Positions 7,550 to 16,763 are shown, counted from the stretch's first letter. The stretch is DNA of 37,069 nt from an uncultured marine group I thaumarchaeote (GCA_902512865.1 CABXKZ010000005.1:1-37069), one strand, 5' to 3'. Notes: generated by a model not told the origin, from the sequence alone. Made by a program: numbers and translations.

Positions 7550-9311
7550 TGCCAGAAGCCTCCACGGACAGACTGTCGAATTCATTTTTCATAGTAGATT
7601 TAATATTATCAAGTAATTGTTCAAGCTCATCTTCTTTTGTCCATTTCATTTTTGGAATCATTTTTCTAGATTCAAGTGAGCTGATTTTTGCTGCAGTAAT
7701 TCCTTTCTTTATACTTTCATCTGCTTTTTTACCAAATTCTATAATGGTAGATAACATTTCTGATTGTTTTTTAATTGACGTGTAAGTATCAACTTCATCA
7801 AAAGAGTTTTGCTGTAAATAATCTTCTCTAATTGAACGAGCAGTATCTAAGATGCCTTTTTCTGGTTCAGGCAGTGCATCATAACCAACCAACTGCACAA
7901 TTTCTTGTAGTTCAGATTCTTTTTGTAAAATATCAAGTGCGGTGGTTCTATTATCTATCCATTCCTTTGAAACATTTGTTCTGTACCAATCAGCTAAATC
8001 ATCAACATACAATGAATAGCTAGTTAACCAATTAATTGATGGAAAATGTCTTCTGGATGCAAGACTAGCATCAAGTCCCCAAAATACACGTGTTACCCTC
8101 AATGTATTTTGTGAAACAGGTTCAGAAAAGTCTCCACCAGGTGGTGAAACAGCGCCTACTAGAGATAAAGAACCTTGACGTTTTTCAGGAGAAATAACAA
8201 TACTTTTTCCTCCACGCTCATAAAATTCAGCTAATCTTCTTCCTAGATATGCAGGATACCCTTCTTCTCCAGGCATTTCTTCTAACCTACCCGATATTTC
8301 TCTCAATGCTTCTGCCCATCGCGAAGTACTATCAGCCATTAATGCAACACCGTAACCCATGTCACGATAATATTCACCCATTGTAATTCCAGTGTATACA
8401 CTTGCTTCTCTTGCTGCTACTGGCATGTTACTTGTATTCGCAACTAGTATAGTTCGTTCCATTAGTGGTCTCTTTGTTTTTGGATCTTCTAATTTTGGAA
8501 ATGATGAAAGAACATCACACATTTCATTTCCTCTTTCTCCACAACCAACATAAACAATTACTTCACTATCTGCCCATTTTGCAAGTTGTTGTTGAGTAAC
8601 TGTCTTTCCACTTCCAAAAGGACCAGGGATTGCAGCAGTTCCACCTTTAGCAACCGGGAAAAATGTGTCTATTACTCGTTGACCGGTAAGTAGTGGTTCT
8701 TCTGGTGGAAGTTTTCGAAGTACTGGTCTTGGAATTCTAACAGTCCACCAACTTGATAATCCAATATCTGTTGTTTTCCCATTCTTTACAGATGCAACAT
8801 TTTCATTCACATTGAATTGTCCTTCAGATATGTCTGCAAGAGTTCCAGAAATGTTATGTGGAATCATAATTTTGTGTTTAATTAATGGTGTTTCTTGAAC
8901 TTCACCAATGATGTCACCAGGTTCAACTTGATCACCATTCTTCTTAATTGGAATGAATTCCCATTTTTTTGTCTGATCTAATGCAGGGATGACTTTTCCT
9001 CTACTAATGAAATCTCCACTTTCTTTTTGTAATACGTCTAATGGTCTTTGAATACCATCATAGATGGAGGTCAGTAAGCCAGGACCTAATTGTAATGAGA
9101 GTGGTTTATTCGTATTGACAACTTTCTCTCCTGGTTTAAGACCAGTTGTATCTTCATAAACTTGAATCATCGCACTATTTCCTTCTAGACGGATAATTTC
9201 ACCAACAAGACCCATTTCACCAATACGCACAATATCAAAAAGCTGAGCACCATCAAGATCTTTTGCGACTACAACAGGACCAGAAATCCTTGCAACAGTT
9301 GGATCTACCAA
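7542..9311 (-). CDS. atpA: A/V-type ATPase subunit A (catalytic), cluster 1
   Basis: The catalytic subunit hydrolyses or makes ATP. The 589-aa protein has the usual N-terminal barrel ([14 protein letters not shown]), the A-type non-homologous insertion (about 110-200), the P-loop GPFGSGKT at residues 230-237, GCGERGNEM with the catalytic Glu/Arg region, and the Walker B region [29 protein letters not shown] is the usual archaeal A-subunit form, unlike the cluster 2 version. Translation starts at TTG 9311 (MVDPTVARI), 7 bases after the subunit F stop; there is no closer ATG in frame. There is no intein. The 3' end overlaps atpB. Confidence 0.96.
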   Translation of the reverse strand: MVDPTVARISGPVVVAKDLDGAQLFDIVRIGEMGLVGEIIRLEGNSAMIQVYEDTTGLKPGEKVVNTNKPLSLQLGPGLLTSIYDGIQRPLDVLQKESGDFISRGKVIPALDQTKKWEFIPIKKNGDQVEPGDIIGEVQETPLIKHKIMIPHNISGTLADISEGQFNVNENVASVKNGKTTDIGLSSWWTVRIPRPVLRKLPPEEPLLTGQRVIDTFFPVAKGGTAAIPGPFGSGKTVTQQQLAKWADSEVIVYVGCGERGNEMCDVLSSFPKLEDPKTKRPLMERTILVANTSNMPVAAREASVYTGITMGEYYRDMGYGVALMADSTSRWAEALREISGRLEEMPGEEGYPAYLGRRLAEFYERGGKSIVISPEKRQGSLSLVGAVSPPGGDFSEPVSQNTLRVTRVFWGLDASLASRRHFPSINWLTSYSLYVDDLADWYRTNVSKEWIDNRTTALDILQKESELQEIVQLVGYDALPEPEKGILDTARSIREDYLQQNSFDEVDTYTSIKKQSEMLSTIIEFGKKADESIKKGITAAKISSLESRKMIPKMKWTKEDELEQLLDNIKSTMKNEFDSLSVEASGND

Positions 9312-9318
9312 GATTTCA

Positions 9319-9669
9319 TCAACTTACCTCAATCTTAATCCCGAGTACTCGCTTTGCTAATGCAGCAATTGACTCTTCTTCTTTATTTTCTTTTTCAGAT
9401 GGCATAAACAATACTAATGGTTCAATTGATTCTTCGATGCTTGATAAAAATGTAATAGGAAGACTTGAACGGACAGAATCACTTGCTATGATCAAACCAA
9501 ATTCTCCAGATGAATAAAGTTCTTGGATTTTTTTACTTGCTTCACCACTATCTACAATGAAAGTATCATCAATTCCAATTAGACGATAACCGATAACAAG
9601 TTCACGATCTCCAACTATTGCCAATTTACCAGCATTATCTGAAACTTGTTTTGTTAGTTGTTCACTCAT
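9319..9669 (-). CDS. atpF: A/V-type ATPase subunit F, cluster 1
   Basis: Subunit F is a small Rossmann-like central-stalk protein that binds subunit D and regulates rotation. The 116-aa ORF has the family pattern: KLAIVGDRELVIGYRLIGID at the N-terminus (the loop after the first strand), a middle EFGLIIASDSVRSSLP, and a C-terminal helix SIAALAKRVLGIKIE. It lies between C and A, with a 4-base ATGA overlap with C. It is the only F subunit in the window, so the cluster 2 enzyme must obtain F elsewhere or share this one. Confidence 0.9.
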   Translation of the reverse strand: MSEQLTKQVSDNAGKLAIVGDRELVIGYRLIGIDDTFIVDSGEASKKIQELYSSGEFGLIIASDSVRSSLPITFLSSIEESIEPLVLFMPSEKENKEEESIAALAKRVLGIKIEVS

Positions 9670-10730
9670 ATCAAAAGCATCTCCTTAATTTTATCTAGTG
9701 ATAAATCATAACGTTTTCCATACGTTATTCTTTTTAGATTTTCATATTCATATTCAGCACGAAAGATGAAATAGAAAATTGTACCTATCGATAATGCTAT
9801 GTTTCTTAATTTTTTAACATAGTTTGTGTTGATTAGTTTTGTAAGCTCTATTTCAAAAATTATCAAACTATTTTCTGTTTTGTATTGTTCAAGTGCTTCG
9901 TTTAGTTTGTAGTATGATTCGATTCTTCCTATAATTTCTACAACATCTTTAGTTTCGTAAATATCAAGTAATTCTTTTGCAGGTATTCGTCCTATGTCTA
10001 TTAGATGTTCAGATAAAATTTCTTTGCCTACGTTTGACTCTTTTGCTTTTAGTAAATTTAGAATGTTTTTCTTATCGATTTCTGCACGAATCAATTCTCT
10101 AATGACACCTTCATCTCCTTGGAAAAATTTTAGAGATTCTAAGAGTTTTTGATAATATGCTTCATGTATTGCAGACATCATTGGTCCTAGATCACCTGTC
10201 TTTTGGTAATCATCTAGATACTTCATCAGTATCACACCATAATCATATTTTGCAAGCTTGCTTACAACTCCTTCAACGCTTGTTTCAGAGAGAATAATTT
10301 TGATTTCATCATGAGGAATTACGCCTGCCTCAATTCCTGCAGGGACATTTCTACTAGAAACTAATAGTGATTCAGTTTCAGTAATTGTTCTTCCCATCAT
10401 TTTTGAAGAAAGAATCAACTCAATGTTGTATAGATCCCATTTGGAAAGAAAAGTTCTTACTGCATTTTTTCCACTAAATGGAACTGCTTCTAAGATAATT
10501 TTGTTTGTCTCAACAAGGTGACGATTAAAAGCTACTTCCAAAAGTTCTGCACCACCATACATTGATGCTGCTTTTTTGATCTCTTGACCATACCATGTAG
10601 ATTCTAATTGCTTTGTCATATCATTGATATCATTTGCCTTGAGAAGATTTTGTAAGATATCTTGAGATAAAAAATTAATTGATATTGATTGTAGTCGTCC
10701 AAATGAAGATGAATATTGTGAGGTACCCAT
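9666..10730 (-). CDS. atpC: A/V-type ATPase subunit C, cluster 1
   Basis: Subunit C (the d/V0d family) is the funnel that sits on the c ring and connects to the D-F shaft. The protein is 354 aa, all helical. It has family stretches such as SFGRLQSISINFLS at the start, FLSKWDLYNIELILSSKMMG (the NL..ILrgk region), LIRAEIDKKNILNLLKAKE and EYEYENLKRITYGKRYDLS at the C-terminus. It starts at ATG 10730, one base overlapping the E stop (TAATG), and overlaps F by four bases. A diverged paralogue serves cluster 2 at 22164-23213. Confidence 0.92.
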   Translation of the reverse strand: MGTSQYSSSFGRLQSISINFLSQDILQNLLKANDINDMTKQLESTWYGQEIKKAASMYGGAELLEVAFNRHLVETNKIILEAVPFSGKNAVRTFLSKWDLYNIELILSSKMMGRTITETESLLVSSRNVPAGIEAGVIPHDEIKIILSETSVEGVVSKLAKYDYGVILMKYLDDYQKTGDLGPMMSAIHEAYYQKLLESLKFFQGDEGVIRELIRAEIDKKNILNLLKAKESNVGKEILSEHLIDIGRIPAKELLDIYETKDVVEIIGRIESYYKLNEALEQYKTENSLIIFEIELTKLINTNYVKKLRNIALSIGTIFYFIFRAEYEYENLKRITYGKRYDLSLDKIKEMLLI

Positions 10731-11287
10731 TATAAGATCTCCTCAAGAATTGAAGTTTTGATCTCATCTTCGTTGTTTCGTAATAATTCTTCAAAAGTTA
10801 AATCAAGTTCTTTTGTACCATCACTATTTTCAGCAATAATTCCTCCTAATGTTTGAATTGTAGAACCAAGTGTGACCTCAGAATCATTGAAGAGTGATTT
10901 ATCTTCCTCTTTAAAATGAATTGTGATGTTTTTGCCTAGAGCATTTTTAGAAGTCTTGATCATCTGTTCTAAAATATTTTTGTATTCTGAATTTTGTGTG
11001 TATTTCCCAAGATCTTTTTTTATAATTTCAAATGTTGAATCTAGATTTTTATTGATTGCATCAAATACGATCTTCTTAGCTTCTAATTTCCCTCCTTCAA
11101 GAATTCGAGCTGCTTCTCTTTCAGATCTTAATTTTGCTTCTTTCTCATAATTATCTTTTAGTTCTTGAATTACGGTATTTTTTTTGTTTTTAATCTCAGA
11201 TTTTTTTTCATTTAGTTCTTTTTCTAATGTACTCATATCACTTTTTTTTCTACTTTCTATTTCTTGTATGAAAGGCTCTATACTCAT
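10730..11287 (-). CDS. atpE: A/V-type ATPase subunit E (peripheral stalk), cluster 1
   Basis: Subunit E pairs with H in the outer stalk. The 185-aa protein has a long, charged N-terminal coiled coil (about residues 1-95; KELNEKKSEIKNKKNTVIQE) and a globular C-terminal domain with the family pattern LGGIIAENSDGTKELDLTFEELL (the G-G-hh...DGxxxhdnt motif). A Shine-Dalgarno-like TAGGAG lies a few bases before the ATG, in the 9-base gap after atpK, which suggests the gene is read from a polycistronic mRNA. It has little alignable similarity to the cluster 2 E subunit apart from the C-terminal GG motif. Confidence 0.9.
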   Translation of the reverse strand: MSIEPFIQEIESRKKSDMSTLEKELNEKKSEIKNKKNTVIQELKDNYEKEAKLRSEREAARILEGGKLEAKKIVFDAINKNLDSTFEIIKKDLGKYTQNSEYKNILEQMIKTSKNALGKNITIHFKEEDKSLFNDSEVTLGSTIQTLGGIIAENSDGTKELDLTFEELLRNNEDEIKTSILEEIL

Positions 11288-11296
11288 AAATTTCTC

Positions 11297-11638
11297 CTAC
11301 AAGATATCTAGTAAGAGAATAATTCCTAAAACAAATCCAATAATCCAGAGTGTTTCTGGAATAACAAAGAAGAATAAGACCTGGCCAAATTTCTCTGGTT
11401 TTTCAGCTATAATTCCCATACCAGCTGCACCAATTCCTTGTTGTGCATTACCAGTACCTATGAGCCCGCCAGCTATAGCAATTGCAGCTGCCAAGGCTAA
11501 GATTGGTTTTGTTAGATCTGTCCCACCAGAACTTCCTTCTTCTGCAAAGACATCAGTTGGTGAAAAGACAGTAAATAGCAAAAGTATCCCTCCAAATACA
11601 CCAATCCCAACTCGGGAAGATTTGGAAAGTGAAAACAT
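11297..11638 (-). CDS. atpK: A/V-type ATPase subunit K (proteolipid c), cluster 1
   Basis: This is the rotor-ring proteolipid that carries ions. The 113-aa protein has an N-terminal hydrophobic leader ending PTDVFA-EE, probably a cleaved signal peptide, and then the two-helix hairpin. Helix 1 contains NAQQGIGAAG; helix 2 contains VIPETLWIIGFV with the ion-binding Glu about E95 followed by Thr. Gln66 aligns with the Na+-coordinating Gln of the Enterococcus NtpK second hairpin (IAQGKVAAAG), so Na+ binding is possible. It is the first gene of cluster 1, with its own promoter region upstream. Confidence 0.92.
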   Translation of the reverse strand: MFSLSKSSRVGIGVFGGILLLFTVFSPTDVFAEEGSSGGTDLTKPILALAAAIAIAGGLIGTGNAQQGIGAAGMGIIAEKPEKFGQVLFFFVIPETLWIIGFVLGIILLLDIL

Positions 11639-11681
11639 TACTTCGAGGATCCACTAGATGCTTATAGGAATGATCTTCTTT

Positions 11682-11695
11682 GAAAAATTTAAAAA
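11682..11695 (-). promoter_or_regulatory. TATA-like element for ATPase cluster 1
   Basis: On the minus strand TTTTTAAATTTTTC lies about 50 nt upstream of the atpK ATG at 11638. That would place transcription start roughly 25 nt before the ATG, leaving a short leader without an obvious Shine-Dalgarno. This makes cluster 1 a separate transcription unit from cluster 2. Confidence 0.4.
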
Positions 11696-11753
11696 TATGT
11701 TTCGACATATGGTTTGTTTGGAAAAAAATTCAATAAATAGCGATCAGATATTA

Positions 11754-11773
11754 ATAAAAAATTTAAAAAATTT
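11754..11773 (-). terminator. T-rich terminator after cluster 2 atpK
   Basis: Downstream of the cluster 2 atpK stop (11783), the minus strand reads AAATTTTTTAAATTTTTTAT, two oligo-T runs typical of archaeal intrinsic termination. It separates the two ATPase operons. Confidence 0.45.
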
Positions 11774-11782
11774 CTCTGTTGA

Positions 11783-12094
11783 TTATTGTCCTAATATGAT
11801 GAACATCATTACAATACCATAGATAGCAATTGATTCTACCATTCCGATAAAGATGAACACTTTAGACTGTAATGCTGGATTTTCAGTAATTACTGCTAAA
11901 CCTGCAGAACCGACATAACCTAAACCAATTCCTGCACCCATTGCTGCAAGTCCGAATGCAAGTCCTGCACCGATTAGTTTTGATCCATCGGACAATCCTC
12001 CTGCTGGCGATGCTTCTTCTGCAAATGCAACAGTACCTAAACCTGATACAGAAACTACAAGAGTCGCAAGTAGTAAAATTGAGAGTGGTTTCAT
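11783..12094 (-). CDS. atpK: A/V-type ATPase subunit K (proteolipid c), cluster 2
   Basis: This is the second rotor proteolipid. I place the start at ATG 12094 (MKPLSILLLAT), giving 103 aa with a clean signal peptide ending TVAFA-EE. The frame's further ATG at 12121 lies on the TATA-like TTTAAATA itself. The two-helix hairpin follows: helix 1 GAGIGLGYVGSAG and helix 2 GMVESIAIYGIV, with the ion-binding Glu (E87 from this start) followed by Ser. The position aligning with Gln66 of the cluster 1 protein is Leu, so the Gln-based Na+ site is absent and H+ is the expected ion. It is the last gene of the cluster 2 operon and may also be transcribed from its own promoter. Confidence 0.9.
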   Translation of the reverse strand: MKPLSILLLATLVVSVSGLGTVAFAEEASPAGGLSDGSKLIGAGLAFGLAAMGAGIGLGYVGSAGLAVITENPALQSKVFIFIGMVESIAIYGIVMMFIILGQ

Positions 12095-12120
12095 TTTCAA
12101 TTTTTGAAATCTGGAGACCA

Positions 12121-12128
12121 TATTTAAA
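12121..12128 (-). promoter_or_regulatory. TATA box for cluster 2 atpK
   Basis: TTTAAATA on the minus strand is centred about 30 nt before ATG 12094. It predicts a leaderless or near-leaderless extra transcript for the c subunit, which rotary ATPases need in many copies. It also argues against translation from the ATG at 12121. Confidence 0.5.
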
Positions 12129-12144
12129 CCAACACCTAATTTTA

Positions 12145-12276
12145 TCAGATCTGATCTAGAGTTTTCTTTTTTGCAGATTTTAATTGATCTTTAATTGTTT
12201 TTGCAGAATTTTCATATTCTTGATCTAAAGTTTTTTTAGAATTTTCAAGTAGTCTTTTAATTTCATCTTTTGCCAT
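12145..12276 (-). CDS. small helical protein inside ATPase cluster 2 (43 aa)
   Basis: An ORF with ATG at 12276-12274 and TGA at 12147-12145 encodes 43 residues, directly abutting the stop of subunit D. The sequence is all helix-forming and strongly charged (KDEIKRLLENSKKTLDQEY, then KTIKDQLKSAKKKTLDQI), with a roughly 11-residue internal repeat of the type KxLxxxYENSxKTI. This resembles a fragment of a peripheral-stalk coiled coil such as subunit H or the N-terminal part of E. Cluster 2 lacks any other H gene here, so it may be a minimal stalk subunit. That is inference; the short length and low complexity prevent a family call. Confidence 0.6.
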   Translation of the reverse strand: MAKDEIKRLLENSKKTLDQEYENSAKTIKDQLKSAKKKTLDQI

Positions 12277-12909
12277 TTATTGTCTTTTCTCCATTGAAGC
12301 TTTCACTTTTTTTAACCTTGCGAATTCTTCTCTTTCTCTTTCTTCTAATGTTGCTAGTATAAATCGAACTCTTTGTTTGTATTGAGGAATGATGACATTT
12401 TCCAAAGCGTTTAGTAGTTTTTGCGTCTTTTCAAGTGCTTTTGCAAGACTAAAAATTGAATTTTCATATTCAGCAGCCTTACAAATTTTTGGGAGTAAAG
12501 CTTTGATTAGTTTTGCACCACGGTCAATAGATGCATTAGTATCTGCAAATCCATATGGAATTGATTTTGTATCTTTTTCAGTAACGCTTAACACAGGAAT
12601 TGTTACATCAACTACACGTTTTACATCAGAATCTACTTCCATTACACCAGGTGTTGATTGTGCTACAGAATCAACTGTTCCTACTCCTAGAGATAGATAT
12701 GATTCGTTAACTGATTGGTAAATTTCCTGTAAAGGTTCCCAAATTCCACCTCTAGTTTTTTGTGCTTCAGTAATCATTTCTTCGATATTTTTTAGTAAAA
12801 CTTTGCGTTTGTCATCTAGAATTTTTTGTACCATTGATGCAACTTGGCTAGAACGTTTGTATTTGAATAACTCAATCTTTGTTGCTGTGACGTTTTGTCC
12901 AAAAGACAT
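12277..12909 (-). CDS. atpD: A/V-type ATPase subunit D (central stalk rotor), cluster 2
   Basis: The rotor shaft of the second enzyme is 210 aa from an ordinary ATG. It has the family's N-terminal helix (TATKIELFKYKRSSQVASMVQKILDD, cf. the PTRxxLlxlrxrl motif, here shifted), a central more variable domain, and the C-terminal helix LEKTQKLLNALENVIIPQYKQRVRFIL. Subunit D sequences show this NALEnvviP motif. It follows atpB by 5 bases and directly abuts the 43-aa helical ORF. The N-terminus differs markedly from cluster 1 D (IPSGSDIRPTR), so the two rotors are probably not interchangeable. Confidence 0.92.
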   Translation of the reverse strand: MSFGQNVTATKIELFKYKRSSQVASMVQKILDDKRKVLLKNIEEMITEAQKTRGGIWEPLQEIYQSVNESYLSLGVGTVDSVAQSTPGVMEVDSDVKRVVDVTIPVLSVTEKDTKSIPYGFADTNASIDRGAKLIKALLPKICKAAEYENSIFSLAKALEKTQKLLNALENVIIPQYKQRVRFILATLEEREREEFARLKKVKASMEKRQ

Positions 12910-12914
12910 TATAA

Positions 12915-14297
12915 TTATTCCTTGTAATATTGCTCAACGTATTTGTCTTTGACTTTGGTTAATTCATTCTTTGGAAGTTTTGAGACACAGTTCCATTGTA
13001 ATCCTAATGTTTCTTCAATGGTTCTATCTTCATCAACTGCTTGTGACAAGAATTTCTTTTCAAATTCATCACCAAAGTTCATGTAATTAAGATCAATAGG
13101 CGTGAGTCCTGCTTTTCCCACGATTCCTGCAAGTGCTCTAACTTCTTGAGCACGAGAATATGCATCATAATTTTGGTTAGATATTTCTTGATGATCAGCA
13201 CGAGTACTTCCTTCACCAATTCCATCTTTCATGATTCTACTAAGACTCATCAAGATATTGATAGGTGGATAAACTCCTTGCCTGAATAAGTCTCGCCCAA
13301 GTACAAGTTGTCCTTCTGTAATGTATCCAGTAAGGTCTGGAATTGGATGTGTGATATCATCAGATGGCATTGTTAAAATTGGCATTTGAGTTACACTTCC
13401 TTTTCTGCCTTTGAGTCGACCTGCTCTTTCATAGATTGTAGAAAGGTCAGTATAAAGATAACCTGGATATCCTTTTCTTCCCGGTACTTCTTCTCTTGCT
13501 GCACTAATCTCACGAAGTGCTTCAGCATAGTTTGTCATGTCAGTTAGGATTACCAATACGTGCATTCCTAAATCATATGCAAGATATTCTGCTACAGTCA
13601 ATGCTACTCTAGGTGTAATGATTCTCTCAATTGCAGGATCATCTGCAAGGTTCAAAAATAGTACACTTCTTTTTAATGCACCAGATTCTTCTAAACTTCT
13701 TTTGAAATATTCTGCTTCACTGTATTGTACACCAATTGCTGCAAAGACTACAGCAAACTCATCTTTTGTTCCAACAATTGCTGCTTGACGTGCAATTTGT
13801 GCAGCCAATATATTGTGTGACATGCCAGAGCCTGAAAATATTGGAAGTTTTTGTCCACGTACTAGAGTAAGCATTCCATCAATTACAGAAACACCTGTTT
13901 GAATGAAATCTTTTGGGTATTCTCTTTGTTCAGGATTCATTGGTGCACCGTTAATATCTAAAAATGATGTTGCAACTGGTTCTGGAAGACCATCTTTTGC
14001 TCTTCCTAGACCATCAAAAACTCTACCGAGTACTTGTTCTGATACTGGCATTTCCATAACTTTGCCGACAAATTTTGCATTTGTTCCAGATACAGAAAGA
14101 CCTGTTGTTCCTTCAAAAACTTGTACAACTGCTTTTCCGTTTCCAACCTCTAAGACTTTACCTAAACGTCTTTCACCTTCAGTCGTTTCAATTTCTACTA
14201 GTTCATCAAATGCTGCATTTTCAACACCGTCAACTATTACAAGTGGTCCTTTAATTTCAGCAATTTTGCTGTATTGAACTCCACCTTGAGTTGTCAA
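12915..14297 (-). CDS. atpB: A/V-type ATPase subunit B (non-catalytic), cluster 2
   Basis: The 460-aa subunit B of the second enzyme shows [18 protein letters not shown], the [10 protein letters not shown] loop, [28 protein letters not shown] (the P-loop-equivalent position), [20 protein letters not shown] and [20 protein letters not shown]. The last blocks are nearly identical to cluster 1 B, while the N- and C-terminal parts differ. The start is a TTG at 14297 overlapping the atpA stop in TTGA, so initiation is coupled to termination of atpA. Confidence 0.96.
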   Translation of the reverse strand: MTTQGGVQYSKIAEIKGPLVIVDGVENAAFDELVEIETTEGERRLGKVLEVGNGKAVVQVFEGTTGLSVSGTNAKFVGKVMEMPVSEQVLGRVFDGLGRAKDGLPEPVATSFLDINGAPMNPEQREYPKDFIQTGVSVIDGMLTLVRGQKLPIFSGSGMSHNILAAQIARQAAIVGTKDEFAVVFAAIGVQYSEAEYFKRSLEESGALKRSVLFLNLADDPAIERIITPRVALTVAEYLAYDLGMHVLVILTDMTNYAEALREISAAREEVPGRKGYPGYLYTDLSTIYERAGRLKGRKGSVTQMPILTMPSDDITHPIPDLTGYITEGQLVLGRDLFRQGVYPPINILMSLSRIMKDGIGEGSTRADHQEISNQNYDAYSRAQEVRALAGIVGKAGLTPIDLNYMNFGDEFEKKFLSQAVDEDRTIEETLGLQWNCVSKLPKNELTKVKDKYVEQYYKE

Positions 14298-16072
14298 TTT
14301 TGAACCTTTATTCCTGTAACAGTTTTGAATTGTTCTACCATGTCAGTTGAAAGTTTATCTAATTTATTCATCTCGTCATCTTTAACATCCATTCTTGCTT
14401 TGAGTAATAATGAAATTACGTCCATAGAACGAATATCAGCTAGTGATGCACCATCTTTGAGTGCTTGTTGACCTTGATTGTAAAAGTCAACTTGTAATTT
14501 CATTAATTTGAATTGTTTTTCAGGACTGCAATAGGTGTCAACATCATCAAAGGAGTTTTGTTGTAAGATTCCAATCTTAATCATTCTTGCAACTTCTAGA
14601 ATTAATTTTTCTTCATCTGGAAGTGCTTCAGGTCCTAACAGTTTAACGATTTCTTTTAGTGTATCTTCTCTTTGTAAGATTCCATATGTTTGACTTCTAA
14701 TATCCAACCAATCTTTACTAATATTTTCTGACCACCATTTTGAGATATCTGCAAGATATCCAGAATAGGAGTTCATCCAGTTAATTGATGGATAATGCCT
14801 TGAATATGCTAAACTGGCATCTAATGCCCAGAATGTTTTGATAAATCTCATCGTGTGTGTTGTGACTGGTTCTGTAAAATCACCGCCAGATGGAGATACA
14901 GCGCCTACTAGAGATACAGAACCATCTCTTTCAGGAGAACCTTTTGCTTGAACACGTCCTGCTCTTTCATAAAATTCTGCTAACCTTGATGCAAGATATG
15001 ATGGATAACCTTCTTCTGCAGGCATTTCTTCTAATCTTCCTGACATTTCACGAAGTGCTTCTGCCCATCTGCTTGTAGAATCTGCTACAAGTACAACGTC
15101 ATAACCCATATCACGATAATATTCTGCAATTGTTACACCAGTGTAGATACTTGCTTCTCTTGCTGCTACAGGCATGTTACTTGTATTTGCAACAAGTACA
15201 GTTCTGTCCATAAGTGGTTTTCCGGTTCTTGGATCTTTGAGTTCTGGGAACTCAACAAGTACTTCAGTCATCTCGTTTCCTCTTTCACCACATCCAATGT
15301 AGACTACAACTTGAGAGTCAGCCCATTTTGCAATTTGATGAAGTGTTACGGTTTTACCAGTGCCAAATGCTCCTGGAATAGAACCAGTTCCACCTTTTGC
15401 TAATGGGAAAAATGTGTCGATAACTCTCTGACCAGTAAGGAGTGGAACGGTTGGATCATATCTTTTGAGATAAGGTCTTGGTTGTCTTACAGGCCATTTA
15501 TGCCACATCATTAGTGTTGATGATTCACCATCTTTTTCTACAGTTGCAATCTCTACATCTAAATTATAATCTCCTTCTGAAACAATTTTTGTAATTTTTC
15601 CACCTTTGTGATCTGGCGGAACTAAAATTTTATGTTCAATTAATGATGATTCTGGAACAGTTCCAATAATATTTCCGGCTTCAACTTCATCGCCGACTGC
15701 AACAGTTGGGACAAAGTGATACTCTTTTGTCATATCAACAGGAGTGGTTGTAATGCCCCTACCAATGAATGAGCCTGATTTTGCGGCTAGGTCTTTTAGT
15801 GGTCTTTGAATTCCGTCATAGATTTGGCCAATAATTCCAGGTCCTAGAAAAACACTAAGAGGATTTCCAGTACCAACGACGGGTTCACCTGGTTTTAGAC
15901 CACTTGTTGATTCATAAACTTGAATAAATGCTACATCGCCTGTGAGACGAATTACTTCACCAATTAATTTTGCTTCTCCAACAGATACAGTCTCATACAT
16001 TTTTGCATCTGCCATGCCGTCAGCTCTTACTGCGGGTCCGCTAATCCATACAATTTTACCTTGTGCTACCAT
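14294..16072 (-). CDS. atpA: A/V-type ATPase subunit A (catalytic), cluster 2
   Basis: The 592-aa catalytic subunit has an N-terminal barrel ([16 protein letters not shown]), the non-homologous insertion, a P-loop at residues 234-241 reading [21 protein letters not shown], and the Walker B region [21 protein letters not shown]. The P-loop differs from the usual archaeal GPFGSGKT by Pro to Ala and Ser to Thr. ATG 16072 is separated from the subunit E stop by one base. No intein is present. Homology to cluster 1 A is obvious, but they are clearly different lineages. Confidence 0.96.
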   Translation of the reverse strand: MVAQGKIVWISGPAVRADGMADAKMYETVSVGEAKLIGEVIRLTGDVAFIQVYESTSGLKPGEPVVGTGNPLSVFLGPGIIGQIYDGIQRPLKDLAAKSGSFIGRGITTTPVDMTKEYHFVPTVAVGDEVEAGNIIGTVPESSLIEHKILVPPDHKGGKITKIVSEGDYNLDVEIATVEKDGESSTLMMWHKWPVRQPRPYLKRYDPTVPLLTGQRVIDTFFPLAKGGTGSIPGAFGTGKTVTLHQIAKWADSQVVVYIGCGERGNEMTEVLVEFPELKDPRTGKPLMDRTVLVANTSNMPVAAREASIYTGVTIAEYYRDMGYDVVLVADSTSRWAEALREMSGRLEEMPAEEGYPSYLASRLAEFYERAGRVQAKGSPERDGSVSLVGAVSPSGGDFTEPVTTHTMRFIKTFWALDASLAYSRHYPSINWMNSYSGYLADISKWWSENISKDWLDIRSQTYGILQREDTLKEIVKLLGPEALPDEEKLILEVARMIKIGILQQNSFDDVDTYCSPEKQFKLMKLQVDFYNQGQQALKDGASLADIRSMDVISLLLKARMDVKDDEMNKLDKLSTDMVEQFKTVTGIKVQN

Positions 16073-16073
16073 A

Positions 16074-16673
16074 TCAATTACCTAAGTTAAATTGTGCTGC
16101 AATATCTTTTCTAATTAAAGGTTTCAACAATTCAATTCTTGCATCAATGGTATTATCAAAGCTCATAGAACCATCTTTTGATGTTACTTTGACTCCACCC
16201 ATACAATCAATCAGATCACTTGATAGTTCTGCACCAGAAATGTTTGATACAGCCGATTGAACTACATCCTTGTCCTTAGAATTTGTGTAAACTATAATAT
16301 CACTAGTATCTAGTGCAGAAGTTGCTTCAGTAAGTAATTTTGTGATTAAACTTGAATATTCAGAATTTCTTTCCATATTTACGATCTTTTCTTTTGCTTT
16401 TTCTAAGACCTTATCAGCAGATTCTTGTACAATTAGAAGTGATTTGTTTCTGGCCTCCAGATCTGCACTTCCAACGATCTGCTTTTCAATTTTATCTGCT
16501 TCTTTTTTACCATCAGAGATGATCTTTTCATATTCTTCTTCAAGCATAGACAATGAATCAGAGAGAATGTTCTGAGCATCTGCAAGTGAGTTTTTTAGAC
16601 TTTTAGAGAATTCTGACGAATTTCGTTCTAAAACCTGATCGATTGTAGATTCTAACGCAGAGTTTGATGGCAA
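16074..16673 (-). CDS. atpE: A/V-type ATPase subunit E (peripheral stalk), cluster 2
   Basis: This is the first gene of the cluster 2 operon. The 199-aa protein has an N-terminal charged helical half ([20 protein letters not shown], then KADKIEKQ-type heptads) and a C-terminal globular domain with the E-subunit pattern [25 protein letters not shown] (GGh...DGxxxhdNTh..R). The start appears to be TTG 16673; no in-frame ATG lies nearby upstream. It is divergent from subunit I (16764), with 90 bases between starts, so one regulatory region feeds both. Confidence 0.92.
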   Translation of the reverse strand: MPSNSALESTIDQVLERNSSEFSKSLKNSLADAQNILSDSLSMLEEEYEKIISDGKKEADKIEKQIVGSADLEARNKSLLIVQESADKVLEKAKEKIVNMERNSEYSSLITKLLTEATSALDTSDIIVYTNSKDKDVVQSAVSNISGAELSSDLIDCMGGVKVTSKDGSMSFDNTIDARIELLKPLIRKDIAAQFNLGN

Positions 16674-16731
16674 TGAAAATCGTTTTTTCGAATTGAATTT
16701 GAATGTTTAGTATAATGATCGTTTGGAAAGA

Positions 16732-16740
16732 TATTAAAAA
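16732..16740 (+). promoter_or_regulatory. TATA-like element for cluster 2 atpI
   Basis: TATTAAAAA is centred about 28 nt before the TTG at 16764, favouring TTG over the GTG at 16770 as a leaderless start. On the other strand, CATTATACT at 16709-16717 is a candidate TATA box for the divergent atpE. Confidence 0.4.
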
Positions 16741-16763
16741 CACAGACATGGCGTTTTCGTATC

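Noticed and set aside
7542..9311. Intein in catalytic subunit A (a common archaeal insertion site)
   Set aside because: Both A subunits are of normal length with uninterrupted P-loop regions.
11184..11657. Plus-strand ORF (157 codons) opposite atpE and atpK of cluster 1
   Set aside because: Antisense shadow; hydrophobicity comes from reading the c-subunit DNA backwards.
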